A stretch of 64,000 nt of DNA from JAKAVN01 sp963796565 (GTDB lineage Bacteria > Desulfobacterota > Binatia > Binatales > Binataceae). The DNA is taken from positions 1 to 64,000 of the forward strand of contig CAWCMA010000001.1 in the NCBI GenBank assembly GCA_963796565.1, read 5' to 3'. Position 1 is the stretch's first letter; every line of letters starts with the position of its first letter. Shown here one piece after another: positions 7,986-16,975 of this stretch. The position numbers were made by a program, and so were the translations under genes. The notes beneath the pieces are model-generated. The model was not told the DNA's origin and did no database searches. It saw nothing but the letters and a program-made list of their open reading frames with translations.

Positions 7986-8334
7986 ACGAGAGCAGCGCAC
8001 GCAGACGCTCGCGGTCGAAGCCCGCAACGATTTCGCCGCCGGCCACGACCAGCGGGCGTTTGATCAGGTTCGGCTCTTTCGCCATCAGCGCCAACGTCTC
8101 GGCCTCCGTCAAGTTCCTGCCCTTAAGTCCCATTGCCTTAAAAACCGGGCTCTTCGGGTTGAGGAACTCCCGCGGGTCGAGGCCAGCGAACAGAGCCTTG
8201 AGTTCGGCGGCGTCGAGCGGCTGTTTTGCGTAGTCGCGCTCGTCGAGTTCCACCCGGAGTTCGTCGCGCAAGAAACCTCTTGCGTTGCGGCAGGTGCTTC
8301 AGGTCGATTTCCAGAGAAAGCGCGCCTTGTTCAC
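7984..8334 (-). CDS. ArsC/Spx-like thioredoxin-fold protein, probable selenoprotein (TGA codon at 8301-8299)
   Basis: Reading from GTG 8334, the frame encodes VNKARFLWKST-TGA-STCRNARGF and then 104 codons of an ArsC/YffB/Spx-like protein (ELDERDYAKQ, LIKRPLVVAGG, GFDRERL). The TGA falls exactly where the catalytic first Cys of the family's CxxC/CxxS motif stands, giving U-S-T-C. Homology continues in the same frame on both sides. A SECIS-like hairpin starts 14 bases after the TGA (see 8267-8284). With Sec the protein is 116 residues, the normal family length. An in-frame ATG at 8373 is an alternative start. Predicted cytoplasmic oxidoreductase using a selenothiol; substrate unknown, arsenate or a regulatory thiol possible. 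The alternative is a TGC-to-TGA mutation or sequencing error. Confidence 0.8.
8267..8284 (-). promoter_or_regulatory. SECIS-like stem-loop downstream of in-frame UGA
   Basis: In the mRNA the stem CGCAAG / CUUGCG (6 bp) encloses the hexaloop AGGUUU. The loop begins 20 bases after the UGA. Bacterial SECIS elements have a short stem, an apical loop with G among its first two bases and a UGA-to-loop distance of roughly 16-37 bases. E. coli fdhF has loop AGGUCU 17 bases after its UGA, one base different from this loop. It overlaps codons for NARGFLR. Confidence 0.8.
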
Positions 8335-8400
8335 TGTTTCGCCCCCCGGGCTTTTTCCTGCTTTTGCTGGCATGAATTAATTCAAAGCGGATGCGACTTC

Positions 8401-8444
8401 GCGAATTCCGGCATCCCTCCCCGAGCGAGAGAGCCGGAATTCGC
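8401..8444. repeat. 12-bp perfect inverted repeat, terminator-like
   Basis: Arms GCGAATTCCGGC (8401-8412) and GCCGGAATTCGC (8433-8444), with CTTC/GAAG flanks extending the pairing. Located just after the stop of the secreted-protein gene (8469) on the minus strand and before the selenoprotein start, so it could terminate or insulate. No T-run. Confidence 0.6.
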
Positions 8445-8468
8445 CCGAAGTTCGCGCTCTGGTACTGC

Positions 8469-9137
8469 CTACTCGATACTGGTATTCGGCAGCGGGGGTA
8501 CGGCGACGCCACCGTTCATGCCTGGGGCGGCCGAGTAGCCCGAGACTGACTTGCTAGGGTTGACGACCGGCCCCGTTCCGTGGTCCGCCGGTTGAGCCAT
8601 CGTGTAGCCCGTCGTCGGGCTGCCCGCGATAGGCGCGCTGCTCACCGAACCACCGACGTCGGCCGACGCCGTCCGGGTTGACGGCGCGGTTTGCATCGGT
8701 GTCGAGTTCATCGCAGACGGCGCCGCTGACGCCGTCGGCGCAGACGGTTCTGGCGTCGTCGTGGTCGGCCCGCTGAAATGAATCGGCGTTTGTCCGGCCA
8801 CCATATCCGGGGTGAGCACGTAGTCACCGCCGAGCGAGCTGCGCCAGATGGTATTGGCGGTCTGCGTATTGCCGCCGGTCACAAGGTAGCTGGCGCCGCC
8901 GGTAATTCCGCCGAGAATTCCGTAAACCACCTTGGCGGGCACGTAGAAGATGTTGCCGGCCACCGTCCCGGCGCCGATTCCCACGCCCTTCCAGTTTACG
9001 TTGCCGTCCGACGGCTGCGGAACCTGCGCCTGTCCGGTCTGCGAGTTGCCGACCACGTTATTCGGGCTCTGTGCCATCGCTGGCGGCGCGATCGCCGCCG
9101 CCGCCACTATCGCCAACAAACACGTAACTTTTCTCAT
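8469..9137 (-). CDS. Secreted hypothetical protein with Pro/Ser/Thr/Ala-rich tail
   Basis: 222 residues. A signal peptide is clear (MRKVTCLLAIVAAAAIAPPAMA, cleavage near residue 22). Residues 45-95 contain a Gly-rich hydrophobic segment (GAGTVAGNIFYVPAKVVYGILGGITGGASYL) that resembles a short membrane-associated domain. The remainder is low complexity, rich in T, P, S and A. Start ATG 9137 has GGAGG 8 bases upstream; GTG 9140 is an alternative. It follows the CinA-like gene by 39 bases on the same strand. Function not recognised. Confidence 0.7.
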   Translation of the reverse strand: MRKVTCLLAIVAAAAIAPPAMAQSPNNVVGNSQTGQAQVPQPSDGNVNWKGVGIGAGTVAGNIFYVPAKVVYGILGGITGGASYLVTGGNTQTANTIWRSSLGGDYVLTPDMVAGQTPIHFSGPTTTTPEPSAPTASAAPSAMNSTPMQTAPSTRTASADVGGSVSSAPIAGSPTTGYTMAQPADHGTGPVVNPSKSVSGYSAAPGMNGGVAVPPLPNTSIE

Positions 9138-9176
9138 CACCGTTTCCTCCTCCTCCCCCTCGACTGAATGAAAAAA

Positions 9177-9908
9177 CTATTCGGTCCTCACCACCACCTC
9201 ATCGGGCAAAAGACTCATCAAATGCGCAAAGGCCGTCTCCAGATAGTCGCGGTCCTTTGATTCGAGCGTTAGCTTCACCCGGTAATCCGGGTCGCCTATC
9301 CGTGGATAAGAGCCCAGCAGAAGATCAGGGTATCGCGCAAGACACTGATTGAGATGCTCGGCAATCGCGCCTTCGCCGGCCGAAGTATAGATCGTCCGCA
9401 TATAATAGGGATCGGTCGCGAACCGGCCCAGCAGCGCCGTCAGCTTGGCTTCGAAGATTTGCGGGATGCCCGGCAGAATGTAGACGTTCTCGAGCTGGAT
9501 GGTCGGAAAGCGTAAGTCGCCCACCGAATTCAGTACGGCGCCCTCTGGCACCGCCGCCATCTTGAGCGCGGCGGGGCTGAGGCGATCGGCGAACTGCGTG
9601 CGAATGAGGCGCTCGAGTTCCGGGTGCATCACGAGTTTGCGATCAAAAGCCACTGCTATGCCGTCCATCGTCACGTCGTCGTGGGTTGGGCCGACACCGC
9701 CTGAGGTGAGCACGATGTCGAATCGGCGCGCGCAATAGCTGACTTCTTCGGCGATAAGTGGAATTTCGTCGGGGATGACGGTGATTCGTTGCAGGGCGAC
9801 CCCGACGGCGCGCAACTGGCGGGCAGCAAAATACGAATTGGAATCCTGCGTCTTTCCCGACAGGACTTCATTGCCCACCACCACCAGGGCGCACGTTCGC
9901 TCTCGCAT
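9177..9908 (-). CDS. CinA-like / molybdopterin-binding (MoaB/MogA-fold) domain protein
   Basis: 243 residues covering only the N-terminal competence/damage-inducible protein A domain: VVVGNEVLSGKTQDSN, then VLTSGGVGPTHDD at about 66-78 and LPGIPQ. In CinA this domain is a COG1058 ADP-ribose pyrophosphatase. The C-terminal nicotinamide-nucleotide amidase domain is absent, as in stand-alone homologues. Cytoplasmic; likely a nucleotide-sugar or ADP-ribose pyrophosphatase, which is inference. The gap upstream (9909-10178) shows no convincing gene. Confidence 0.85.
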   Translation of the reverse strand: MRERTCALVVVGNEVLSGKTQDSNSYFAARQLRAVGVALQRITVIPDEIPLIAEEVSYCARRFDIVLTSGGVGPTHDDVTMDGIAVAFDRKLVMHPELERLIRTQFADRLSPAALKMAAVPEGAVLNSVGDLRFPTIQLENVYILPGIPQIFEAKLTALLGRFATDPYYMRTIYTSAGEGAIAEHLNQCLARYPDLLLGSYPRIGDPDYRVKLTLESKDRDYLETAFAHLMSLLPDEVVVRTE

Positions 9909-10178
9909 AAGGCCTGTCCGCCTGTGCTGCCCGCCTCTCCAGCGCCATTATCGCGTCCGCGCCGCGGCGGGGCAACTGGGGGGGGAACAGCCCGGCGCGC
10001 GCCAGGCAGGCTCGTTAAAAGGCGCTTTCCCAGCCTGCTCCTTCTACTTATCTCCTATGGTGCGGCATCGGCGCGGCAGGACCTTCACCTCTCATTGTTC
10101 CAGGAGAAGTCGTGAGCATCGCGAGCGGCGGGATGGATTATTCTGAATTGCTTCGATTCACCTTGCGAAGACGACAAC

Positions 10179-11567
10179 TCACGGCGATCCACACAGTGTG
10201 CCATTGATGTCGCACTGCGGTGTGATACCTCGGTCGCGCTGCTGCTGGTTCAGCGTGAAGATAGCCGTATTGGTTTTGCCGTCCGCGCCACATCCGCATA
10301 GCTGGCTCGCGCAGCAACTGCATTCAGCGGCGGTTTCGGCTTTAATTATTTCCGAGAGTTGACACTTTCCGAGTCCGGAGCAAGCCGTTCCCACCAGATC
10401 CCGGTCGTTGCATTCGTCAGTGCAAAGCGTCGCGTCGCAGGTATAGCCCGTCTGGACCCCGCTCGTTTGCTTACAAGTATTGTACTCATTGCAGACCTTG
10501 GTGCAGTCAACACCGCTACCGGGCGGCAATTGGGTGGTTCCGGGCACATAGAGCGGGCATCCTATCGCTCCAGGAGCGTCCGGCAGGCAGGCTCCCGGGC
10601 TGGGCACAGCCGCCGGCGCCGCAACATGAGCAGGGACGGATGAAGCAAGCATAGGCGCCGGTGTGGGCGGAGCATACGCGGCCGACCACACCAGGTCATC
10701 GCCTAGCGTACATGCCTGTTCGTTTTGGCCAACCTGGTAAGGACCGTTAAACACCGGGCACGAGCACTGGACTATTCCGGGTTTGTTGGTCTTGAAGCAG
10801 GGCGCGGTCATGCATCCGGCGTACGGCGCCTGCGAGCAGCCGGTCTGGCCAATTCCGTTGGTGGGAATGCAATCGAAGCTGAAGGTCGAAAAGAGATTAG
10901 CCTCGGGAATCAACGTCCCCTGATTGATCGTGTGGCATACCGGGGCCGAGTTGGTCGTCTGGCACAGACTGCCGTCGATCCCGCACTGCGCGACAGTATT
11001 TTCATACACCGAGTGGTTAAGGATCGCGTTTATATCAACGAAGTACACTCCGAAGGGTATGTCGAAGCATTGGCAGTTCGCGTAAAGCCCGTTTGGGGTC
11101 AATTTGCACGACAAGTCTTCGGGGCCGGAGCTCGGGCCCGAATAATAACAGAGCGCAAAGGGTCCGCCTCTGCACGGCAGAAAATTGCTCCCCGTCAGCA
11201 GGATATTGGCATAGGCCGGGCCAAAGCTGGTGGTCCAGTTCGCCCGGTCGCTCCAGAACGCGTGCGAATTCGGAACAAAATGAATAATCCCTGACGTAGG
11301 AGAAGCCGTAGGCGTAGCCGATGGTGCCGGCGTGAGAGTCGGTGGCGGTGGCGGCGGCGGTTGCGATTTGCCCGTGTCTCCGCCGCAGCCCGTCGCGAAC
11401 ACTATGAAGAATAGAATGAGTGCGATGAAATGCGAGGCCGGCGTCAGATCGAGAGCGATTAGCGCGTTGGAGCCACAGGCGTAGGAGTGTGCTGTTCCCT
11501 TCTTCGTGTGAGACAAGGCCGCTTCCCCCCGAGCGCCAGTCTTAGTCTCACGCGGAGTTGATATCAA
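10179..11567 (-). CDS. Cysteine-rich probable lipoprotein
   Basis: Hydrophobic segment FIALILFFIVFATGC ends in a lipobox-like ATGC with Cys61, followed by a Pro-rich spacer (seven prolines in a row, then TPAPSATPTASPT). The mature part holds about 33 Cys in roughly 400 residues, often as CxC or CxxxC, suggesting many disulfides outside the cytoplasm. Start uncertain: TTG 11567 (GAGGGC just upstream) or TTG 11516, which would give a lipid-attachment Cys at 44. No family recognised. Surface-exposed or outer-membrane-anchored location is inferred. Confidence 0.65.
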   Translation of the reverse strand: MISTPRETKTGARGEAALSHTKKGTAHSYACGSNALIALDLTPASHFIALILFFIVFATGCGGDTGKSQPPPPPPPTLTPAPSATPTASPTSGIIHFVPNSHAFWSDRANWTTSFGPAYANILLTGSNFLPCRGGPFALCYYSGPSSGPEDLSCKLTPNGLYANCQCFDIPFGVYFVDINAILNHSVYENTVAQCGIDGSLCQTTNSAPVCHTINQGTLIPEANLFSTFSFDCIPTNGIGQTGCSQAPYAGCMTAPCFKTNKPGIVQCSCPVFNGPYQVGQNEQACTLGDDLVWSAAYAPPTPAPMLASSVPAHVAAPAAVPSPGACLPDAPGAIGCPLYVPGTTQLPPGSGVDCTKVCNEYNTCKQTSGVQTGYTCDATLCTDECNDRDLVGTACSGLGKCQLSEIIKAETAAECSCCASQLCGCGADGKTNTAIFTLNQQQRDRGITPQCDINGTLCGSP

Positions 11568-11667
11568 GCCCTCGATTTACTATGAGCTCTCACTGTGTAT
11601 GCAAATTGATGAGATTAGAACGCGTCGAGTTACTAGTGAGTAACTAGACGGAAGAAAGCCTGTGAGC

Positions 11668-12972
<1,305 letters not shown>

Positions 12973-13134
12973 CTGATGCTCCGCGGGGTGGCGTGGCCTT
13001 GCGCAGGAGTTGCGCAGGACTTCCGCAAAACCTCCGCCAGATATTCCGCGCCTGTGACGCCGATCGGATTGCCGAGGCCCGGAATGTCCACGTGCCCGAC
13101 GGCGCCTTGGATCGGTTAAGGGGTCGGGCGGCGG

Positions 13135-13332
13135 TCAGGCCTCTTCGGGCCGTTCGATTGAAACCTTGCCTGCGGCGATCTCGCGGAGCGCCGTGACGAC
13201 TTCCTTGTTGTCGGTCTCCACCAGCGGACGGGCGCCCTTGAGCAGTTGCTTGGCGCGCTTGGCGGCTCCCAGCACGAGTTCGAAGCGGTTGGGAATCTTT
13301 TCCAGACAGTCTTCGACAGTAATTCTAGCCAT
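13135..13332 (-). CDS. rpoZ: DNA-directed RNA polymerase subunit omega
   Basis: 65 residues: MARITVEDCLEKIPNRFELVLGAAKRAKQL then ALREIAAGKVSIE, the complete short omega fold with the conserved NRFELV and AAKRA segments. Omega binds the C-terminus of beta-prime and aids core assembly. ATG 13332 chosen because the extra in-frame residues upstream do not match the family. It lies 161 bases upstream of the sigma-factor gene on the same strand. Confidence 0.93.
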   Translation of the reverse strand: MARITVEDCLEKIPNRFELVLGAAKRAKQLLKGARPLVETDNKEVVTALREIAAGKVSIERPEEA

Positions 13333-13422
13333 CAGTATGATCTTCCGGTGGAAAGGCCGCTTTGTCAACGCACCGGTGTCGCAACCCGATGATGACAAAA
13401 CGGGACAGATCGGACTACTTGT

Positions 13423-14196
13423 CTACTTTTCGACCGGCATCCCGGCGCGGGCCCATTCGGCGAATGAGCCGTCGAACAGCCGCGCGTCGTAGCCCGCCTG
13501 GGTGAGCGCGAGGTAGCCAAGCGCGGCGCGCGGCCCGCTGCGGCAATAGGCCACGACTTTCTGCCCATGTCCGATACCGGCCGCCGCAATTTGGCGTTCG
13601 AATTGCTCGCGCGGAGCGAGTAGCCGATCCTCGGCCCCGTTCAGATCGCGCCATACGAGATTGACCGCGTGCGGGATATGGCCCGGACGGCCGTCCAGGT
13701 CACGCTCGCCGGTGAACTCTTCGTGCGATCGGAAATCGACCAGGCGATCGGTGGTGTTGGCGCGCACCTCGTCGAGCGTCGCGCGCAGCCGTGGGTTGAG
13801 CCGTGGCGTGAAGCGCCGCTTTAGCGGCTCGACCGGTCGATACACGACTTCGCGCCCTTCGCTCTTCCAGCGCTCGAAGAAAACGTCGAGCAGGAATACT
13901 TCCAGCGCGCCGAGATACTCGATGATCCAGGCCAGCATCGCTGCGTTCTGTCCCTGCGGCGAATCATACAGTACGGGCGTGACGCCCTCGCCGACACCGC
14001 CGGTACCGAGCCATTCGGCGAGCGCCGCCTGATCGAGCAGGCGGCCGTTGTCACCGAACGCGCGATAGACGGGCAGGTTGACCGCGCCGCTTAGATGGCC
14101 CGAGAGATACTTCATCGGACGGCGCGGATCGACGATCACGAAATCGGATTTCGCGATTCGTTCGGCCACCGCTTGCGCGCCGACTAGTCGTATCAT
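13423..14196 (-). CDS. Tandem-rhodanese sulfurtransferase (thiosulfate/mercaptopyruvate type)
   Basis: 257 residues with two rhodanese domains. The C-terminal domain carries the active loop CRSGPRA, with its Cys accepting sulfane sulfur. In the N-terminal domain the equivalent loop reads DSPQGQ, with Asp for Cys, so it is structural, as usual in this family. DPRRPMKYLSGHLSGAVN and DFRSHEEFTGER are the conserved domain starts. Begins 10 bases after the OsmC gene, so they form one unit. Probably moves sulfur from thiosulfate or mercaptopyruvate to thiols or cyanide. Confidence 0.88.
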   Translation of the reverse strand: MIRLVGAQAVAERIAKSDFVIVDPRRPMKYLSGHLSGAVNLPVYRAFGDNGRLLDQAALAEWLGTGGVGEGVTPVLYDSPQGQNAAMLAWIIEYLGALEVFLLDVFFERWKSEGREVVYRPVEPLKRRFTPRLNPRLRATLDEVRANTTDRLVDFRSHEEFTGERDLDGRPGHIPHAVNLVWRDLNGAEDRLLAPREQFERQIAAAGIGHGQKVVAYCRSGPRAALGYLALTQAGYDARLFDGSFAEWARAGMPVEK

Positions 14197-14206
14197 CGGC
14201 GCCGCG

Positions 14207-14746
14207 TCAGACCTTCTCGAACTCGGTGATGATTTCGGTCGGGCGCGCGATGGTCTGAGTGACGGGCGAGCCTTCGACGGCGAGCCGCCACAGTTCCTTG
14301 AGCGTCTTTTCGTCGGCGTCGGCGCGCACGAACAGCTTGGCTTTGACCGCCGAGTAGCCCGGATTGCCGTTTGGACTATGGCCGGCCCACTTCAGGATAT
14401 TCTCGAAGTTGCCTTCCAGCGCTACTTCGAGATCGTGGATCCGCACGCCCTGCTTGGTCGCGTTGAGCACGAAGCCGACCGTGAGACAACTGCCCATCGC
14501 GGAGAGCAACTGCTCGTGCGCGCTGGCGGCGGCGTCGGTGGCGTCGAGGCCTTCGGGCTCGTCCATTTCGATCACGTGCTTGCGCATGTAGGCCTTGGCG
14601 CGAAAGCCGCCCTGCCATACCACGCGCGACTTCCACGGCCCGCTGACTCCCTTGAGCACCTCGGGATCGTCGCGCATGGAGTCCGTGATCGACTTGATCT
14701 TGTCAGGGCGTAGGCCATTGAGCATCTTTTCGTCGGCCATATTCAT
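14207..14746 (-). CDS. OsmC family protein
   Basis: 179-residue OsmC/Ohr-fold protein. The first reactive Cys is in SAMGSCLTVGF. The second position, usually Cys in peroxidatic members, is Ser (EGSPVTQT), as in YhfA-like OsmC proteins, so peroxidase activity is doubtful. ATG 14746 with GGGAG 6 bases upstream. Co-directional with the downstream rhodanese at 10-base spacing, suggesting a thiol or sulfane-sulfur role. Confidence 0.87.
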   Translation of the reverse strand: MNMADEKMLNGLRPDKIKSITDSMRDDPEVLKGVSGPWKSRVVWQGGFRAKAYMRKHVIEMDEPEGLDATDAAASAHEQLLSAMGSCLTVGFVLNATKQGVRIHDLEVALEGNFENILKWAGHSPNGNPGYSAVKAKLFVRADADEKTLKELWRLAVEGSPVTQTIARPTEIITEFEKV

Positions 14747-14829
14747 TAAACTCCCGCGGTAATTCTCTCGTTGAGTAGTACGCGGCCGGTTCTGATTTTC
14801 CGCCGCCACCCTTCAGCCGCAGTTTTTTT

Positions 14830-15993
14830 TCAGCCGCATTCTTTGCGCAGCATCTCCGCCGCTTCCGAGATCGCCTGCAGCTTGTGGTAGGCGACCGGAG
14901 CGGTGTTGACGCAGCGCTCGGCGAAGGTGCCGAAGCCGCAGTCCGGGTTAAGATAGATTTTGTCGGGGTCGAAATAGCGCAGCACTTCCTTGACCCGCTT
15001 CACTATTTCCTGGGGCGATTCGATCTCGTCGGTGCGCGGGTTGCTGACGCCCAGGCCCAGTTCCTTCTCGTTGCGATATTCCTTGAAAACCTCGATCTCG
15101 CCGGCCCGCGGCGTTGCCATCTCGAGCACCAGTTGATGGACGTTCATGCGCATCAGCCACGGCAGCAGCGGTCCGTAGTTGCCGGCCAGCAGCACGTTTT
15201 CCTTACGGCTCCAGTTGCCGCGGCAGACGTGGACGCCGAAGTGCACGCCGTCGATTCCATCGACGGTCTCGTTCATCAGGCGCACCGCGAATTCCAGCTC
15301 GTGGGTCGGATCGGTGCGCGAGCCGAGCGCCGCGCACATGAAGGTCTGCTCGGCCTCGTCGCCGTAGACCACTTGCGAGAGCGAGGGCTCGTCGAGCTGG
15401 ATGAAGTCGATGCCCAGCTCTTTCAGCCGCACGATCTCGCGGCGCAGAATTTTCACCACGTCGCGCGCGAGATCCTCGCGCGTCGGGTAGGCCTTGTCGG
15501 AGAGCCCTTCGAACCAGCTCGAGCGGGTGAGCAGGTACGGGCCGGGGATCGGAATCTTGGTCGCGCGCTTCGTATGCTCCTTGAGGAATTTGGCCTCTTC
15601 GACGCAGAGCCCCTCGCGCTCGCTGATTTTCTCGACCGCGATCGGGCTCTTGATCGCAAACGCCGGGACGTCCAGCGCGCGCAGAATTTCCTCGAACCCG
15701 GCGCGGTCCTTTACGTAGTCCATGAGCTGCGAGAGCTTCATCAGGCGCATCCCGTTGAGCTTGTCGACTACGAAGGAATAGAAGTTGTCGCGGCGCATCT
15801 CGCCGTCGGCGACGATATCGACCCCGGCGTCCTCCTGGTACTTGATCGCGGCGAGCACGGCGTCGTCGGCCACCGCGTCGAATTCAGCGCCGGTGATCTC
15901 ACCGGCCTGGCGTTGACGCAACGCCGCCACCAGCCACGGCTCGCGCGTCCACGAACCGACCACGGTTACGGGAAACAGTTTGGTCTTGGCCAT
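14830..15993 (-). CDS. Cobalamin-independent methionine synthase-like (MetE C-terminal domain) protein
   Basis: 387 residues, matching the catalytic C-terminal half of MetE rather than the 750-residue two-domain enzyme. Zinc ligands are visible: His255-x-Cys257 (HVCRGN), Glu291 in LEMATPR and Cys352 in NPDCGFG. FIQLDEPSL at 198-206 is the substrate-binding Asp-Glu motif. Archaeal and many bacterial short MetE proteins transfer methyl groups to homocysteine from methylcobamide-like or other donors; the donor here is unknown. ATG 15993. Possibly linked to the sulfur/methionine block at 22.7-30 kb. Confidence 0.85.
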   Translation of the reverse strand: MAKTKLFPVTVVGSWTREPWLVAALRQRQAGEITGAEFDAVADDAVLAAIKYQEDAGVDIVADGEMRRDNFYSFVVDKLNGMRLMKLSQLMDYVKDRAGFEEILRALDVPAFAIKSPIAVEKISEREGLCVEEAKFLKEHTKRATKIPIPGPYLLTRSSWFEGLSDKAYPTREDLARDVVKILRREIVRLKELGIDFIQLDEPSLSQVVYGDEAEQTFMCAALGSRTDPTHELEFAVRLMNETVDGIDGVHFGVHVCRGNWSRKENVLLAGNYGPLLPWLMRMNVHQLVLEMATPRAGEIEVFKEYRNEKELGLGVSNPRTDEIESPQEIVKRVKEVLRYFDPDKIYLNPDCGFGTFAERCVNTAPVAYHKLQAISEAAEMLRKECG

Positions 15994-16153
15994 CGGGTAA
16001 TGATCCTCTGATAAATGGTGCCCGCTACTTTCGCAGCACCGCCGGATAGAGGCAAGCGCCGCCGCGGGCGAATTTTCTGTCCGATCAGGATGTCTGCCTG
16101 AGCTGAATCCATAGGGGCGCCGCGTGTGCGACGCCGCGAGCACGGTCGGCTGT

Positions 16154-16975
16154 TCACGCAAGCGCGGCTGCGAGCGCGGTCAAGATGCGCGCGACAGCGG
16201 CGGGGCTATCGACCCTGAAGCGCGCGAGCGAGGGACGCGCGTCGCCCACCAGCACCCCGATGCCGCGCGAAACCAGTTCGGCGAAGGCGTCCTCGTCCGT
16301 GCGGTCGTCGCCAAAGTAGACCGGCACAAACGCGGCGCCGGCCTCGCGGCCTAGCGCGCGAAGCGCCTCGCCCTTCGAGGCCGCGACGGGGAGCGCCTCG
16401 ACTACCAGCTTGTTATGCGCGGCGCGCAGATGCGGCGCGTCCGCGCGCACGAACTCCTCGAATCGAGCGCACAACGCGGCGGCCGCGGCGGGTTCGGCGT
16501 TGCGATAGTGAAGCGCCACGGAGAGCCGCTTGTCTTCGACCTCGAAACCAGCGCCAGCCGGGACATTATGCGCGAGCCACGCGCGCACGCGATCCAGTTC
16601 GGGAGCGCAGCGGGCCGCGTACTCGGCAACCCGTATTTCATCGCCGCCGCCCTCACGCGCGCGACCGGCGATTTCGAGTCCATGCACGCCCGCATACATC
16701 ACCTGATGGCCAAGGCCGGTCATTCGGCGCAACTCCGCAACCGGGCGGCCGCTGACGATGGCGACGGCGACGCGGTCGCGCAGGTGCACCATCGATTTAA
16801 GCGCCGCAACCACGCCCTCGACCGGGCGCGCCATCGCGGGCCGGTTGACCAACTCGGAAATAGTGCCGTCGTAGTCGAGACAGAGCAGAATTGGGCCGCG
16901 GGCGGCCAGTTCCTCGAGCATCGCGGCCGGCAGGAGCGACGGCGGCTTAGGAACCAGCAGAGGCCTCTGCGGCAA
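16154..16975 (-). CDS. otsB: Trehalose-6-phosphate phosphatase
   Basis: 273-residue HAD phosphatase with DYDGT at 34-38 (nucleophile Asp34), VSGRP at about 74-78 and GDDRTDED at 222-229, the OtsB signatures. Removes phosphate from trehalose 6-phosphate. Its start (16975) lies inside the end of otsA (stop at 16947), a 29-base overlap that suggests translational coupling. Makes the compatible solute trehalose, relevant to drying and osmotic stress. Confidence 0.93.
   Translation of the reverse strand: MPQRPLLVPKPPSLLPAAMLEELAARGPILLCLDYDGTISELVNRPAMARPVEGVVAALKSMVHLRDRVAVAIVSGRPVAELRRMTGLGHQVMYAGVHGLEIAGRAREGGGDEIRVAEYAARCAPELDRVRAWLAHNVPAGAGFEVEDKRLSVALHYRNAEPAAAAALCARFEEFVRADAPHLRAAHNKLVVEALPVAASKGEALRALGREAGAAFVPVYFGDDRTDEDAFAELVSRGIGVLVGDARPSLARFRVDSPAAVARILTALAAALA

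Noticed and set aside
8138..8512. Minus-strand frame overlapping the selenoprotein start
   Set aside because: Different frame from the ArsC/Spx homology, basic and low complexity. It does not rescue the gene as a frameshift, because both halves of the homology are already in one frame across the TGA.
9909..10178. Possible riboswitch or small RNA
   Set aside because: A GCAGGCT..AGCCTGC pair exists, but no cobalamin, SAM or other aptamer core could be recognised, and no convincing gene.
14884..16011. Plus-strand frame of 375 codons
   Set aside because: Antisense to the MetE-like gene, whose zinc ligands are intact.
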